NCBI GenBank assembly: GCA_021797415.1
Contig: JAJZZT010000218.1
Span: 1-5,038, forward strand
Direction: 5' to 3'
From: Bacillota bacterium
GTDB taxonomy: Bacteria > Bacillota > Bacilli > Alicyclobacillales > SLC66
Length of the DNA: 5,038 bases
Under the pieces are notes generated by a model that saw only the letters and a list, made by a program, of their open reading frames with translations, ran no database searches and had not been told where the DNA came from. This document shows, piece after piece, positions 1 to 4,740 of the stretch. Position 1 is the stretch's first letter. Each line of letters begins with the position of its first letter. The translations under genes were made by a program, and so were the position numbers.

Positions 1-2
1 CG

Positions 3-455
3 GAGACCACCGCCCAGAACCTCACCGCCGCCAGCCTGCTGACCACCGCCCAGAACCTCACCGCCGCCAGTCTGCTGACCACCGCCCAGAACCTCACCGC
101 CGCCAGCCTGCTGACCGAGTTGGGCGACCGCGCGGTGGTGGATACGTCACAGACCGTGAGCAGCGCCGTCGGGACATACACCGCGGGCAATATCCTTACG
201 GCGATTTCCCTGAGCGAGATCACCTTCACCGTGTACAACGCCAGTTCCACGGCCGGCTCCAATGCCATCCTGTACCTGAGCGCCGACGGGACGAACTTTT
301 CTGCCGATCCCACCGCAGCCACTCAGACGATCGCGGCGGGAGCCCAGTATTTCTTTGCGCCCGGCCATTTCGTCAAGTATATGCAAATCATGTACGCGGC
401 CCAGACGGCAGGCATCACCGCGGCCCTGACGGTTTACACCCAGGCGCACGTATGA
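3..455 (+). CDS. Repeat-containing protein with DUF6385-like C-terminal domain (3' part only)
   Basis: The reading frame is open through the left edge, so only the last 150 residues are seen and the true start lies outside the window. A TTG at 120 is an internal codon, not a credible start, because it has no ribosome binding site and sits inside an ongoing repeat frame. Residues 2-37 of the visible part are three copies of TTAQNLTAASLL. The rest (about residues 60-150) is a beta-rich domain: a FTVYNAS strand, a LYLSADGTNFSADP segment, an IAAGAQYFFAP turn, then FVKYMQIMY and a final LTVYTQA strand. This domain aligns by eye with the end of the next gene's product (VYNAS/IVNKS, LSADGTNF/ISPNDRDY, HFVKYMQIMY/RFLRYARISY, VYTQA/YYQAQ). 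I believe it matches the uncharacterised DUF6385 group, but that is from memory and function is unknown. No Cys is visible. A terminator follows at once. Confidence 0.8.
   Translation, partial: ETTAQNLTAASLLTTAQNLTAASLLTTAQNLTAASLLTELGDRAVVDTSQTVSSAVGTYTAGNILTAISLSEITFTVYNASSTAGSNAILYLSADGTNFSADPTAATQTIAAGAQYFFAPGHFVKYMQIMYAAQTAGITAALTVYTQAHV
6..113 (+). repeat. Three tandem 36-bp coding repeats (12-residue unit)
   Basis: Three head-to-tail copies lie at 6-41, 42-77 and 78-113. They are identical except for one silent C-to-T change at position 71 (AGC to AGT, Ser). The unit encodes TTAQNLTAASLL and stays in frame, so changes in copy number would lengthen or shorten the protein without breaking it. 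The array may continue to the left of the window, although the codon before the first complete copy is GAG (Glu), not the Leu that a further copy would end with. Such near identity means recent duplication or ongoing homogenisation. Confidence 0.95.
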
Positions 456-457
456 CG

Positions 458-492
458 GCGGGATGCGTCTTATTGCATCCCGCTCATCTTTT
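458..492 (+). terminator. Rho-independent terminator after the first repeat protein gene
   Basis: A perfect 9-bp stem, GCGGGATGC (458-466) pairing with GCATCCCGC (475-483), encloses the 8-nt loop GTCTTATT and is followed by TCATCTTTT (484-492). It starts three bases after the TGA at 453-455. It should end transcription of the upstream gene, yet the next ribosome binding site begins only about 34 bases after the T-run, which leaves little room for a separate promoter. Confidence 0.88.
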
Positions 493-539
493 GAAGCATT
501 CACAGGCCGCAAGGCTATTTTTCTGAAGGAGGGAAGACG

Positions 540-1301
540 ATGCCCCCCCTGAAAAACAGCAAACAGGATACCTCTCCTATCCGTGCGCACAGTCGTACGG
601 AACTGCATTTTCCCAGATGTCCGACGCCCCGGAAACACGGGAAAAGAAGAAGGCGGCAAGCGTGTCGGGAAAACGGGGCCTGCACCCATGCGGCGCCCAA
701 TACTTGCAAAAAAGCGCGTCCCATCACCGTAAAAAGGGTGCTCTGCCCCGTGAAAGTGCGCGGAGTGCAGACTCCCGTCACCGTCAGGAGAATCCTCCAT
801 TCCGTTTCTGTCCATTCCATCAGGCAGCCTGTCGATGTGAACAGGATTATTCAGCCTGTCCCCATTCGCCCCTTGCATAGAGATGTCGATAATATTACGA
901 TATATGGATCGAATTCATCCGTGCCCGTCCAAACAGACGCCCTCGGACGGATCGTATTTTCTGGACAAGTACAGGTATCTCCTGTGGTATACACTGAAAA
1001 ATCCACGCTCGGCCTGCAATCGCAGGATCAGCTTCAATCTCTTCCCTCACAGGACATCTCGGTGCAGACCAACCTCTCGTACGCCATCGTGAACAAATCG
1101 GACAATCAGGTGATCGTTTGTCTTGAAATCAGCCCAAATGACAGAGATTATACCGTTGATTCCGAAATCGTCGTCGCGGGATTTGCGACACAGGCGATGA
1201 CGCCACTGCGATTTCTGCGTTATGCGCGGATTTCGTACCGCTCCTTCGAGACTGGTCATCCCGCCGCCTTCGATATCTATTACCAGGCCCAGTCGGGATA
1301 A
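540..1301 (+). CDS. Basic N-terminus, 9-residue beta repeats and DUF6385-like C-terminal domain
   Basis: This is a complete 253-residue protein. The ATG is supported by AAGGAGGG at 526-533, six bases upstream. Three parts are visible. Residues 1-60 are very basic (RRRRQ near residue 36) with Cys at 27, 42, 48 and 56. Residues 61-114 hold six repeats of exactly nine residues, with consensus P-V-x-V-x-x-(I/V/L)-x-x, starting at P61, P70, P79, S88, P97 and P106; this alternating pattern fits short beta strands in a stalk or solenoid. NITIYGSN and VPVQTDALGRIVF (118-140) lead into a final domain (about 178-251: LSYAIVNKS, LEISPNDRDYTVD, PLRFLRYARISYRS, FDIYYQAQ) that resembles the end of the preceding gene's product. 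There is no signal peptide and no membrane segment. The function is unknown. A structural role, for instance in a spore or cell-surface layer, is only inference from the Cys-rich basic N-terminus and repeat stalk. It ends facing the HNH gene. Confidence 0.85.
   Translation: MPPLKNSKQDTSPIRAHSRTELHFPRCPTPRKHGKRRRRQACRENGACTHAAPNTCKKARPITVKRVLCPVKVRGVQTPVTVRRILHSVSVHSIRQPVDVNRIIQPVPIRPLHRDVDNITIYGSNSSVPVQTDALGRIVFSGQVQVSPVVYTEKSTLGLQSQDQLQSLPSQDISVQTNLSYAIVNKSDNQVIVCLEISPNDRDYTVDSEIVVAGFATQAMTPLRFLRYARISYRSFETGHPAAFDIYYQAQSG
720..881 (+). repeat. Six degenerate 27-bp / 9-residue beta-type repeats
   Basis: Residues 61-114 of the protein starting at 540 break into six consecutive nonamers: PITVKRVLC, PVKVRGVQT, PVTVRRILH, SVSVHSIRQ, PVDVNRIIQ, PVPIRPLHR. 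Pro or Ser is at position 1, Val/Ile at 2 and 4 and a hydrophobic residue mostly at 7, without any gap. The DNA copies have diverged, so the repeat is old and held at protein level. This is unlike the near-identical repeats of the upstream gene. Confidence 0.8.
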
Positions 1302-1384
1302 TGGTCTTCTGCCAGCCGGCGCCATCCCCCAGGGGACATGGGCGTCTATCTTGAAAATGTCTTCTTCCAGCCGTCGCCATCCCC
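1300..1384. repeat. Two diverged direct repeats (~30 bp) after the stop codon
   Basis: The segment from 1300 to 1329 and the segment from 1356 to 1384 match at nearly all positions with one single-base gap. Both read AATG(G)TCTTCT, then CCAGCCG, then CGCCATCCCC. The first copy begins in the TAA stop of the upstream gene. The repeat has no obvious coding role and probably records a local duplication. Confidence 0.7.
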
Positions 1385-1501
1385 TTTGCTCCTGCTCGGA
1401 CACCGCTATCGCTAAACTCGCGACGAGCAAAGGGGAAGGCACCGGCCCAGCAAATTTTCATCCTGCCGATGGTGGCGCGCCAGCGCCATGGGCGTCTATC
1501 T
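1337..1501. repeat. 15-bp direct repeat CATGGGCGTCTATCT at both ends of the spacer
   Basis: The identical 15-mer occurs at 1337-1351 and 1487-1501. The second copy runs over the last codon and TAG stop (1496-1498) of the minus-strand HNH gene, so the first copy may be a displaced duplicate of that gene's 3' end. The spacer between the two convergent genes (1302-1495) contains no convincing gene. Confidence 0.7.
1380..1436. repeat. 12-bp perfect inverted repeat in the convergent spacer
   Basis: TCCCCTTTGCTC (1380-1391) pairs with GAGCAAAGGGGA (1425-1436) around a 33-nt loop. No T-run follows on either strand, so it is a poor intrinsic terminator. It could fold at the 3' end of either transcript or be the trace of a small mobile element. 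No function is assigned. Confidence 0.6.
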
Positions 1502-2680
1502 GTCAACTGCCCCGTCGTCCGTAACTTCTCGCTCCTTCACGGTCCGCTTTGCATCCTCCACCGTCTCCCCGGCTTGCGGCACCACATGGGCGCCCGACTT
1601 CGCCAGCTTTTGCACCAACCACACCGGAAAGGTAACCTCATGAATTCCGGTGCCGCCTCCGCCGTCTTCATGATCCACCCCGGTATGATGAGCCTGGCAG
1701 TTGTGCACGACGATGCCGCCCGCCACGAAAGAATGGCACTCTTCCACTTCCAGATCGTACACCGCGGCCTCATGAAAAGAGAATCTTCGGATGTCCCCCA
1801 TGCGCCGCCACGCGAAGTGAACCTGAATCTCAGGCGAAGAAACTGCACAGCCCGCGAAACCCGCTTCTTCCCCATCTACGCCGATCGTGTGAACGAGGTC
1901 ATTCTGCCGCAACTCTGCGGCAGAAATCCATCCCCGGGCAGTCCATACTGGATGTTCTTGAGTGGCGAGGGCGGTCGCCGTCAATCGGGTGACCATTCCG
2001 GAGTACAGGCGCGAAAAGGTGCGCGCCACACGGTGCGGCGCCCCGTCGCCGCCCAGGATGAATTCGCCCGGCCTGATGGTCTCAATGGGTTTTTCCGTAT
2101 GATCGGCCATCATGACCGACGTTCCGGAAGTCAGGCACAATACCAGCATATTGCGCACATCGTCCGCACTCGTGAGGAGTTGTTTCCGCAGCAGGCGGCC
2201 GTATCCATACGGATCCCACTCTTCTGTGAACGCCTTCACCCGCTCCCAGTCAGCCGCGTTTGCCAGCGACCACTCGATGGCAAAATGGTGAACCTGCAGG
2301 TTCTCGGTTGCACCGCACACCCAACAGTGAAAATGTCCGTCGGACTTAAGGCGCTCCTTTGTACGGCGAAACTCCGCACTCTCGGTGCGCTGCGCATGAT
2401 CCGGAGTAATGACGATCTCCCGCAACATCCGTCCCATGACATGTTCTTCCACATCAGCGCGCTCTTTTGCATCCTCTTTTGCATCCTCTTTTGCATCCTC
2501 TTTTGCATCCTCTTTTGCATCCTCTTTTGCATCCTCTTTTGCATCCTCTTTTGCATCCGCCACGCCGCCACCTCCATCCGCAGAGTATGAGACGCGCAGG
2601 ATCCCTGAAACGGACAGGTGTGACGGCATGACCGCGGAATTCGGAAGCTTGTTTTTCGATTTGGCCAGCACCTCTTGCAT
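1496..2680 (-). CDS. HNH-motif protein with an in-frame mini-intein and DAKE repeat tract
   Basis: Residue numbers count from the frame's first ATG at 2803; the ATG chosen here, at 2680, is residue 42. The order is an N-terminal stretch, eight Asp-Ala-Lys-Glu repeats (83-114), the first HNH half, a mini-intein (223-368), and the second HNH half (369-435). Joining the halves gives a zinc-finger-like C160-x2-C163 with HHF (172-174), N218, then NMLVL followed by CQAHHTG, and further on GIHEVTFPVWLVQK. That is the layout of an HNH or HNH-derived fold (Cys pair, His, Asn, Cys-x2-His-His). The spliced product is about 248 residues; whether it cuts DNA is not shown. The start is uncertain. The 2803 ATG would overlap padR by 71 bp. 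ATG 2680 lacks a good ribosome binding site. GTG 2563 has GGAGGT six bases upstream and would begin the protein just before the repeats. Codon third positions from 2680 to 2563 look coding, which favours the longer form. It lies just downstream of padR but has a different base composition. Confidence 0.8.
   Translation of the reverse strand: MQEVLAKSKNKLPNSAVMPSHLSVSGILRVSYSADGGGGVADAKEDAKEDAKEDAKEDAKEDAKEDAKEDAKERADVEEHVMGRMLREIVITPDHAQRTESAEFRRTKERLKSDGHFHCWVCGATENLQVHHFAIEWSLANAADWERVKAFTEEWDPYGYGRLLRKQLLTSADDVRNMLVLCLTSGTSVMMADHTEKPIETIRPGEFILGGDGAPHRVARTFSRLYSGMVTRLTATALATQEHPVWTARGWISAAELRQNDLVHTIGVDGEEAGFAGCAVSSPEIQVHFAWRRMGDIRRFSFHEAAVYDLEVEECHSFVAGGIVVHNCQAHHTGVDHEDGGGGTGIHEVTFPVWLVQKLAKSGAHVVPQAGETVEDAKRTVKEREVTDDGAVDR
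1700..2137 (-). other. Mini-intein (146 residues, no homing endonuclease domain)
   Basis: The intein occupies residues 223-368 of the HNH reading frame. Block A starts at Cys223 (CLTSGTSVM) and continues IETIRPGEFIL. Block B has the TxxH motif as T281-Q-E-H284, followed by P-V-W-T. Block F is VYDLEVEECHSFVAGG, and block G ends VVHN with the penultimate His367 and terminal Asn368. The +1 extein residue is Cys369. These are all the catalytic residues of a standard class 1 cis-splicing intein, so it should be active. Only about 50 residues lie between blocks B and F, without any LAGLIDADG or HNH nuclease of its own, so it cannot promote its own homing. The insertion is exactly before the Cys of the LVLC-QAHH motif. 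A Hint domain of a toxin or hedgehog-like protein is the alternative, but the intact C-extein completing an HNH motif argues against it. Confidence 0.93.
2462..2557 (-). repeat. Eight perfect 12-bp tandem repeats encoding Asp-Ala-Lys-Glu
   Basis: The plus-strand unit is CTCTTTTGCATC, read on the minus strand as GAT GCA AAA GAG. Eight copies are identical at every base (96 bp). The tract encodes a 32-residue acidic, highly charged segment likely to form a single alpha helix or flexible linker in the HNH protein. Being a multiple of three, copy-number change by slippage would alter length without a frameshift. All six reading frames are free of stops across the tract, which creates long shadow frames on both strands. 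Confidence 0.97.
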
Positions 2681-2732
2681 GACGGAGAGGTCAACCTGCG
2701 TGGATGAGAGCAGGTCTTCACTCAGCACGTCG

Positions 2733-3311
2733 TCAATTAAAAAAATCTGTGTATACTTCCCCCGCTTCAAGCCACTGTAGGGACAGTCGACACCACTCCA
2801 CATAGGTCCGTTCAGTCATAATGCCTTTCAACACAACCAGCCATCGTCCAAACTCGGCCGTATTGGTTTGAATCGGTCGTCCACCCTGGGTTTGGATGAA
2901 TATTGCGAGCGACTCCTCAAGCGTTTTTAGGCGTTCTTCATGTGCCTTCAGTTGTGATTCAAATTGGCTTCTTGCTCTTTCTTCAGGAGCTTCCCAAATA
3001 AAATAAGACTTCAACATAAATTCATCTCGCATCGTACGGGGGGTCTCCACGAGCACTCCCAACCATTGCCGAAAAACGACCTCCCCTTTTGGTGTGAGCG
3101 AATACACCTTTTTATCCGGTCTCTCATCCTGTCTCACGCGAACAAATTGAATCAAACCATCATGTTCCATTTTGCTTAACTCCGGGTATACCTGGCTGTG
3201 CTGTGCGCTCCAAAAATGACCTATTGGATTTTTGAAATCCGCCACCAAATCGTATCCCGAGCGAGGCGCTTTTGAAAGCAAGCCAAGCAAAGCATATCGC
3301 AATGCACTCAT
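2733..3311 (-). CDS. PadR-family transcriptional repressor
   Basis: This is a 192-residue protein of typical length for the two-domain PadR class. The N-terminal winged helix (about residues 1-85) starts MSALRYALLGLLSKAPRSGYDL, passes through HSQVYPELSKMEHDGLI (the recognition region) and ends with the wing VYSLTPKGEVVFRQWL. The C-terminal part (about 95-185) is the helical Vir-type dimerisation domain with the coiled stretch ERARSQFESQLKAHEERLKTLEE and the end TYVEWCRLSLQWL. The frame is open to 3377, but ATG 3311 fits best because GGGGGGAG lies six bases upstream, whereas the ATG at 3317 touches that site. Members usually repress themselves and a neighbouring exporter gene, and release DNA on binding a small phenolic or drug-like ligand; the ligand here is unknown. 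It is divergent from the YhgE-like gene, with PadR-type operators between them. No gene symbol can be assigned within this large family. Confidence 0.93.
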   Translation of the reverse strand: MSALRYALLGLLSKAPRSGYDLVADFKNPIGHFWSAQHSQVYPELSKMEHDGLIQFVRVRQDERPDKKVYSLTPKGEVVFRQWLGVLVETPRTMRDEFMLKSYFIWEAPEERARSQFESQLKAHEERLKTLEESLAIFIQTQGGRPIQTNTAEFGRWLVVLKGIMTERTYVEWCRLSLQWLEAGEVYTDFFN

Positions 3312-3343
3312 GCACATCTCCCCCCATATGTCAGTATTGACAT
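3308..3343 (-). CDS. Possible 11-residue leader peptide overlapping the padR start
   Basis: An ATG at 3343 is preceded seven bases upstream by GGAGG (plus-strand 3351-3355) and encodes MSILTYGGRCA, with its TGA (3310-3308) sharing bases with the padR ATG (3311-3309) in an ATGA overlap. That layout would allow translational coupling. The start lies inside operator 1. The predicted padR transcript start (about 3353-3355) falls at this ribosome binding site, so the site may be cut short in the mRNA. Chance is possible; this is a candidate only. Confidence 0.35.
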   Translation of the reverse strand: MSILTYGGRCA

Positions 3344-3345
3344 AT
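3326..3345. promoter_or_regulatory. PadR operator 1, perfect palindrome
   Basis: ATATGTCAGTATTGACATAT has 8-bp perfect arms around 4 bp and contains ATGT-N8-ACAT (3328-3343), the recognised PadR-type operator pattern. It covers the -35 box of the plus-strand promoter (TTGACA 3337-3342) and the early transcribed region of padR, so binding should repress both. Confidence 0.85.
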
Positions 3346-3365
3346 AAAAACCTCCATAGTATTAT
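3337..3365 (+). promoter_or_regulatory. Sigma-A-type promoter of the YhgE-like gene
   Basis: A perfect TTGACA (3337-3342), a 17-bp spacer and TATTAT (3360-3365, five of six consensus bases) form a strong vegetative promoter. Transcription would start near 3372 and leave a leader of about 94 nt before the TTG at 3466. Operator 1 covers the -35 box. Confidence 0.8.
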
Positions 3366-3369
3366 ACCA
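3361..3369 (-). promoter_or_regulatory. Extended -10 promoter of padR
   Basis: On the minus strand TGGTATAAT (3369-3361) is a perfect extended -10 (TGn plus TATAAT). The hexamer 17 bp upstream (CATCAT, 3389-3384) is a poor -35, which the extended -10 may compensate. It overlaps the plus-strand -10 almost completely, so the two promoters should be mutually exclusive. Confidence 0.65.
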
Positions 3370-3377
3370 TCAAGCAA

Positions 3378-3397
3378 TTATGTATGATGTGACATAT
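3378..3397. promoter_or_regulatory. PadR operator 2, imperfect palindrome
   Basis: ATGT (3380-3383), eight bases, ACAT (3392-3395) repeat the operator 1 pattern, and the right arm TGACATAT (3390-3397) is identical to that of operator 1. The left arm is degenerate. The centre is 52 bp from that of operator 1, close to five helical turns, so two dimers would lie on the same DNA face. It overlaps the expected padR -35 region and lies just downstream of the plus-strand start point. Confidence 0.7.
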
Positions 3398-3465
3398 GTA
3401 CTTGTTTACTTAATCTGCATCTGCTCAATCTTGACTGAGATTTCCCCAAATGAGGAGGTGTCATC

Positions 3466-4680
3466 TTGAAAGCATGGAAAATGACAATAAAAGCGTTTCG
3501 ACGTTCCCCGATGACACGGGCAGGAATTTTGGTGGCGGTTCTGTATCCGCTCATCCTCGCGAACATCTTTATGGTGGGCTATGGGGGCATTTTGCATCGC
3601 GTCGATCGAATGAGAATGGCCATTGTAAACCAAGATGCTGGTATTGGTCGACAAATCGTTCAGGGGCTTGAAAAAAGTCCGCCTGTACAAATATCATTAG
3701 CCTCCACGCTCCAGAATGCAGACCATGAGTTGAATAACCGTTCGGTTCAACTCGTCATGCTCATCCCACCGAATTTAACCAACAGGATCATGTCCGGGAA
3801 TCAGGGTGAACTGCACTTTACATTCAACAACTCAAATCCAGTCATTGTTGGGGATATTATGGGCTCCGTTGCGAATGGAATAACCCAAAATGTGAACGCG
3901 CATGTGGCGCAGGATGTGCTTCCGAACGTTCTGAACGCCGCAAGATTGCCAAAGGGGAAGACGGCCACTGCAAACATGAATCTCTCGCAAGGCACATTGC
4001 AGCTTGCAAGCTTTCTGACGCATCCAATCAAATCGTCGTTTTCCAATATAAACGCAACCGCCAGTTTTGCGCAAGAAATGATTCCGCTCATGTTCCTGAT
4101 CGGGTTCTATGTTGGAGCGATGACTTTGGCCACCAATCTTGAAGTGGCTGCATTACAGTTCCCGTCTTCCATCGCCAAGTGGCGCCAGTTTGTTGTGCGG
4201 TGTGTCGTGATCATGATCGCTTCATTGGTTGTCTCCGGGGTCGGCACTGCCATGATATCCGTGCTCAGCGGACCCTTTGCAAGCAGTTTCATGAACATAT
4301 GGATATTCGAATGGCTGGTGTCCGCATCGTTTATGTACGTTGCACAAATTTGGACGCTGTTGTTCGGGCCAAGGGGAATTTTGGCCAATCTGTTGCTCTT
4401 GATTATTCAGTTGGTCGCGAGTGGCGCAATTGTACCCCCGGAACTTTTATCCGCATTTTTTCGCGGTCTTCGCCGGGCCCTCCCTGGAACGTACAGTGTC
4501 AACGGAACGTTTAACCTACTGTTTGGCGGCGCCGGAACTTCAGAAGACGTGGTTCGTTTGCTTTACATTTTGATTTCGGCCATTTTACTGGGCGCCATCG
4601 TGGTATTTGCAAAAAGAGAGGCGGACTCCGAGTTAAATCCCAAAGAGTATCAACAAAGCGACATCGGCGTGGTCGGATGA
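3466..4680 (+). CDS. YhgE/Pip-like ABC-2 type membrane protein
   Basis: This is a 404-residue integral membrane protein. TTG 3466 is chosen because AGGAGGTG (3453-3460) sits five to seven bases upstream; the next in-frame ATG (3481) is too far away. A cytoplasmic basic N-terminus precedes helix 1 (about 19-43). A large extracytoplasmic region (44-200) has MAIVNQDAGIG and VQLVMLIPPNLTNRI, features of the YhgE/Pip family. Five more helices follow at about 205-226, 243-267, 280-300, 305-325 and 364-382, and the loop GAIVPPELLSAFFRGLRRALPGTYSVNG is the typical ABC-2 signature before the last helix. It is shorter than classic YhgE proteins (roughly 700 or more residues), mainly because the extracytoplasmic coiled-coil section is reduced. 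No ATPase gene is next to it. Family members are linked to export, drug tolerance or type VII-like secretion; the substrate here is unknown. PadR control suggests induction by a toxic small molecule. Confidence 0.88.
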   Translation: MKAWKMTIKAFRRSPMTRAGILVAVLYPLILANIFMVGYGGILHRVDRMRMAIVNQDAGIGRQIVQGLEKSPPVQISLASTLQNADHELNNRSVQLVMLIPPNLTNRIMSGNQGELHFTFNNSNPVIVGDIMGSVANGITQNVNAHVAQDVLPNVLNAARLPKGKTATANMNLSQGTLQLASFLTHPIKSSFSNINATASFAQEMIPLMFLIGFYVGAMTLATNLEVAALQFPSSIAKWRQFVVRCVVIMIASLVVSGVGTAMISVLSGPFASSFMNIWIFEWLVSASFMYVAQIWTLLFGPRGILANLLLLIIQLVASGAIVPPELLSAFFRGLRRALPGTYSVNGTFNLLFGGAGTSEDVVRLLYILISAILLGAIVVFAKREADSELNPKEYQQSDIGVVG

Positions 4681-4740
4681 TTCATCCTACATTTCCGGAC
4701 AAATCATTCATGCAAATGACGGGAAACCCGCCCCGGTCGA
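4681..4740. other. Convergent spacer without a clear terminator
   Basis: The 60 bases between the YhgE-like gene and the thioredoxin-like gene contain only weak hairpins: CGGG-AAA-CCCG near 4720-4730, and CCGGT (4733-4737) with ACCGG (4744-4748), which runs into the stop codon of the minus-strand gene. Neither has a convincing T-run, so no terminator is called. Confidence 0.5.

Noticed and set aside
6..113. CRISPR-like array because the repeat unit is 36 bp
   Set aside because: The copies are directly adjacent with no spacers and are in frame within a coding region.
147..878. Open frames on the minus strand opposite the two repeat/domain genes
   Set aside because: They have no recognisable domain and no good ribosome binding site, and they run across a clear plus-strand terminator and a strong plus-strand ribosome binding site.
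1473..1488. GC hairpin TGGCGC-GCCA-GCGCCA as a terminator for the convergent genes
   Set aside because: No T-run follows on either strand, so it is not called a terminator.
1047..1506. Minus-strand open frames continuing through the convergent spacer
   Set aside because: No ribosome binding site, no domain, and they overlap the 3' end of the gene at 540-1301 in antisense; their similarity to each other is explained by the duplicated fragments.
1700..2137. Hint domain of a polymorphic toxin instead of an intein
   Set aside because: The downstream segment is not a separate toxin domain; it completes the HNH motif begun upstream, and His-Asn-Cys at the junction fits cis-splicing.
1469..2590. 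Long open frame on the plus strand across the HNH-intein region
   Set aside because: It is antisense to the frame that shows a full set of intein and HNH residues; its length comes from GC-rich DNA and the stop-free 12-bp repeat, and no motif is visible in its product.
3312..3377. Longer padR start at the upstream end of the open frame
   Set aside because: The extra residues do not fit the PadR N-terminus, would be read across operator and promoter elements, and lack a well-spaced ribosome binding site.
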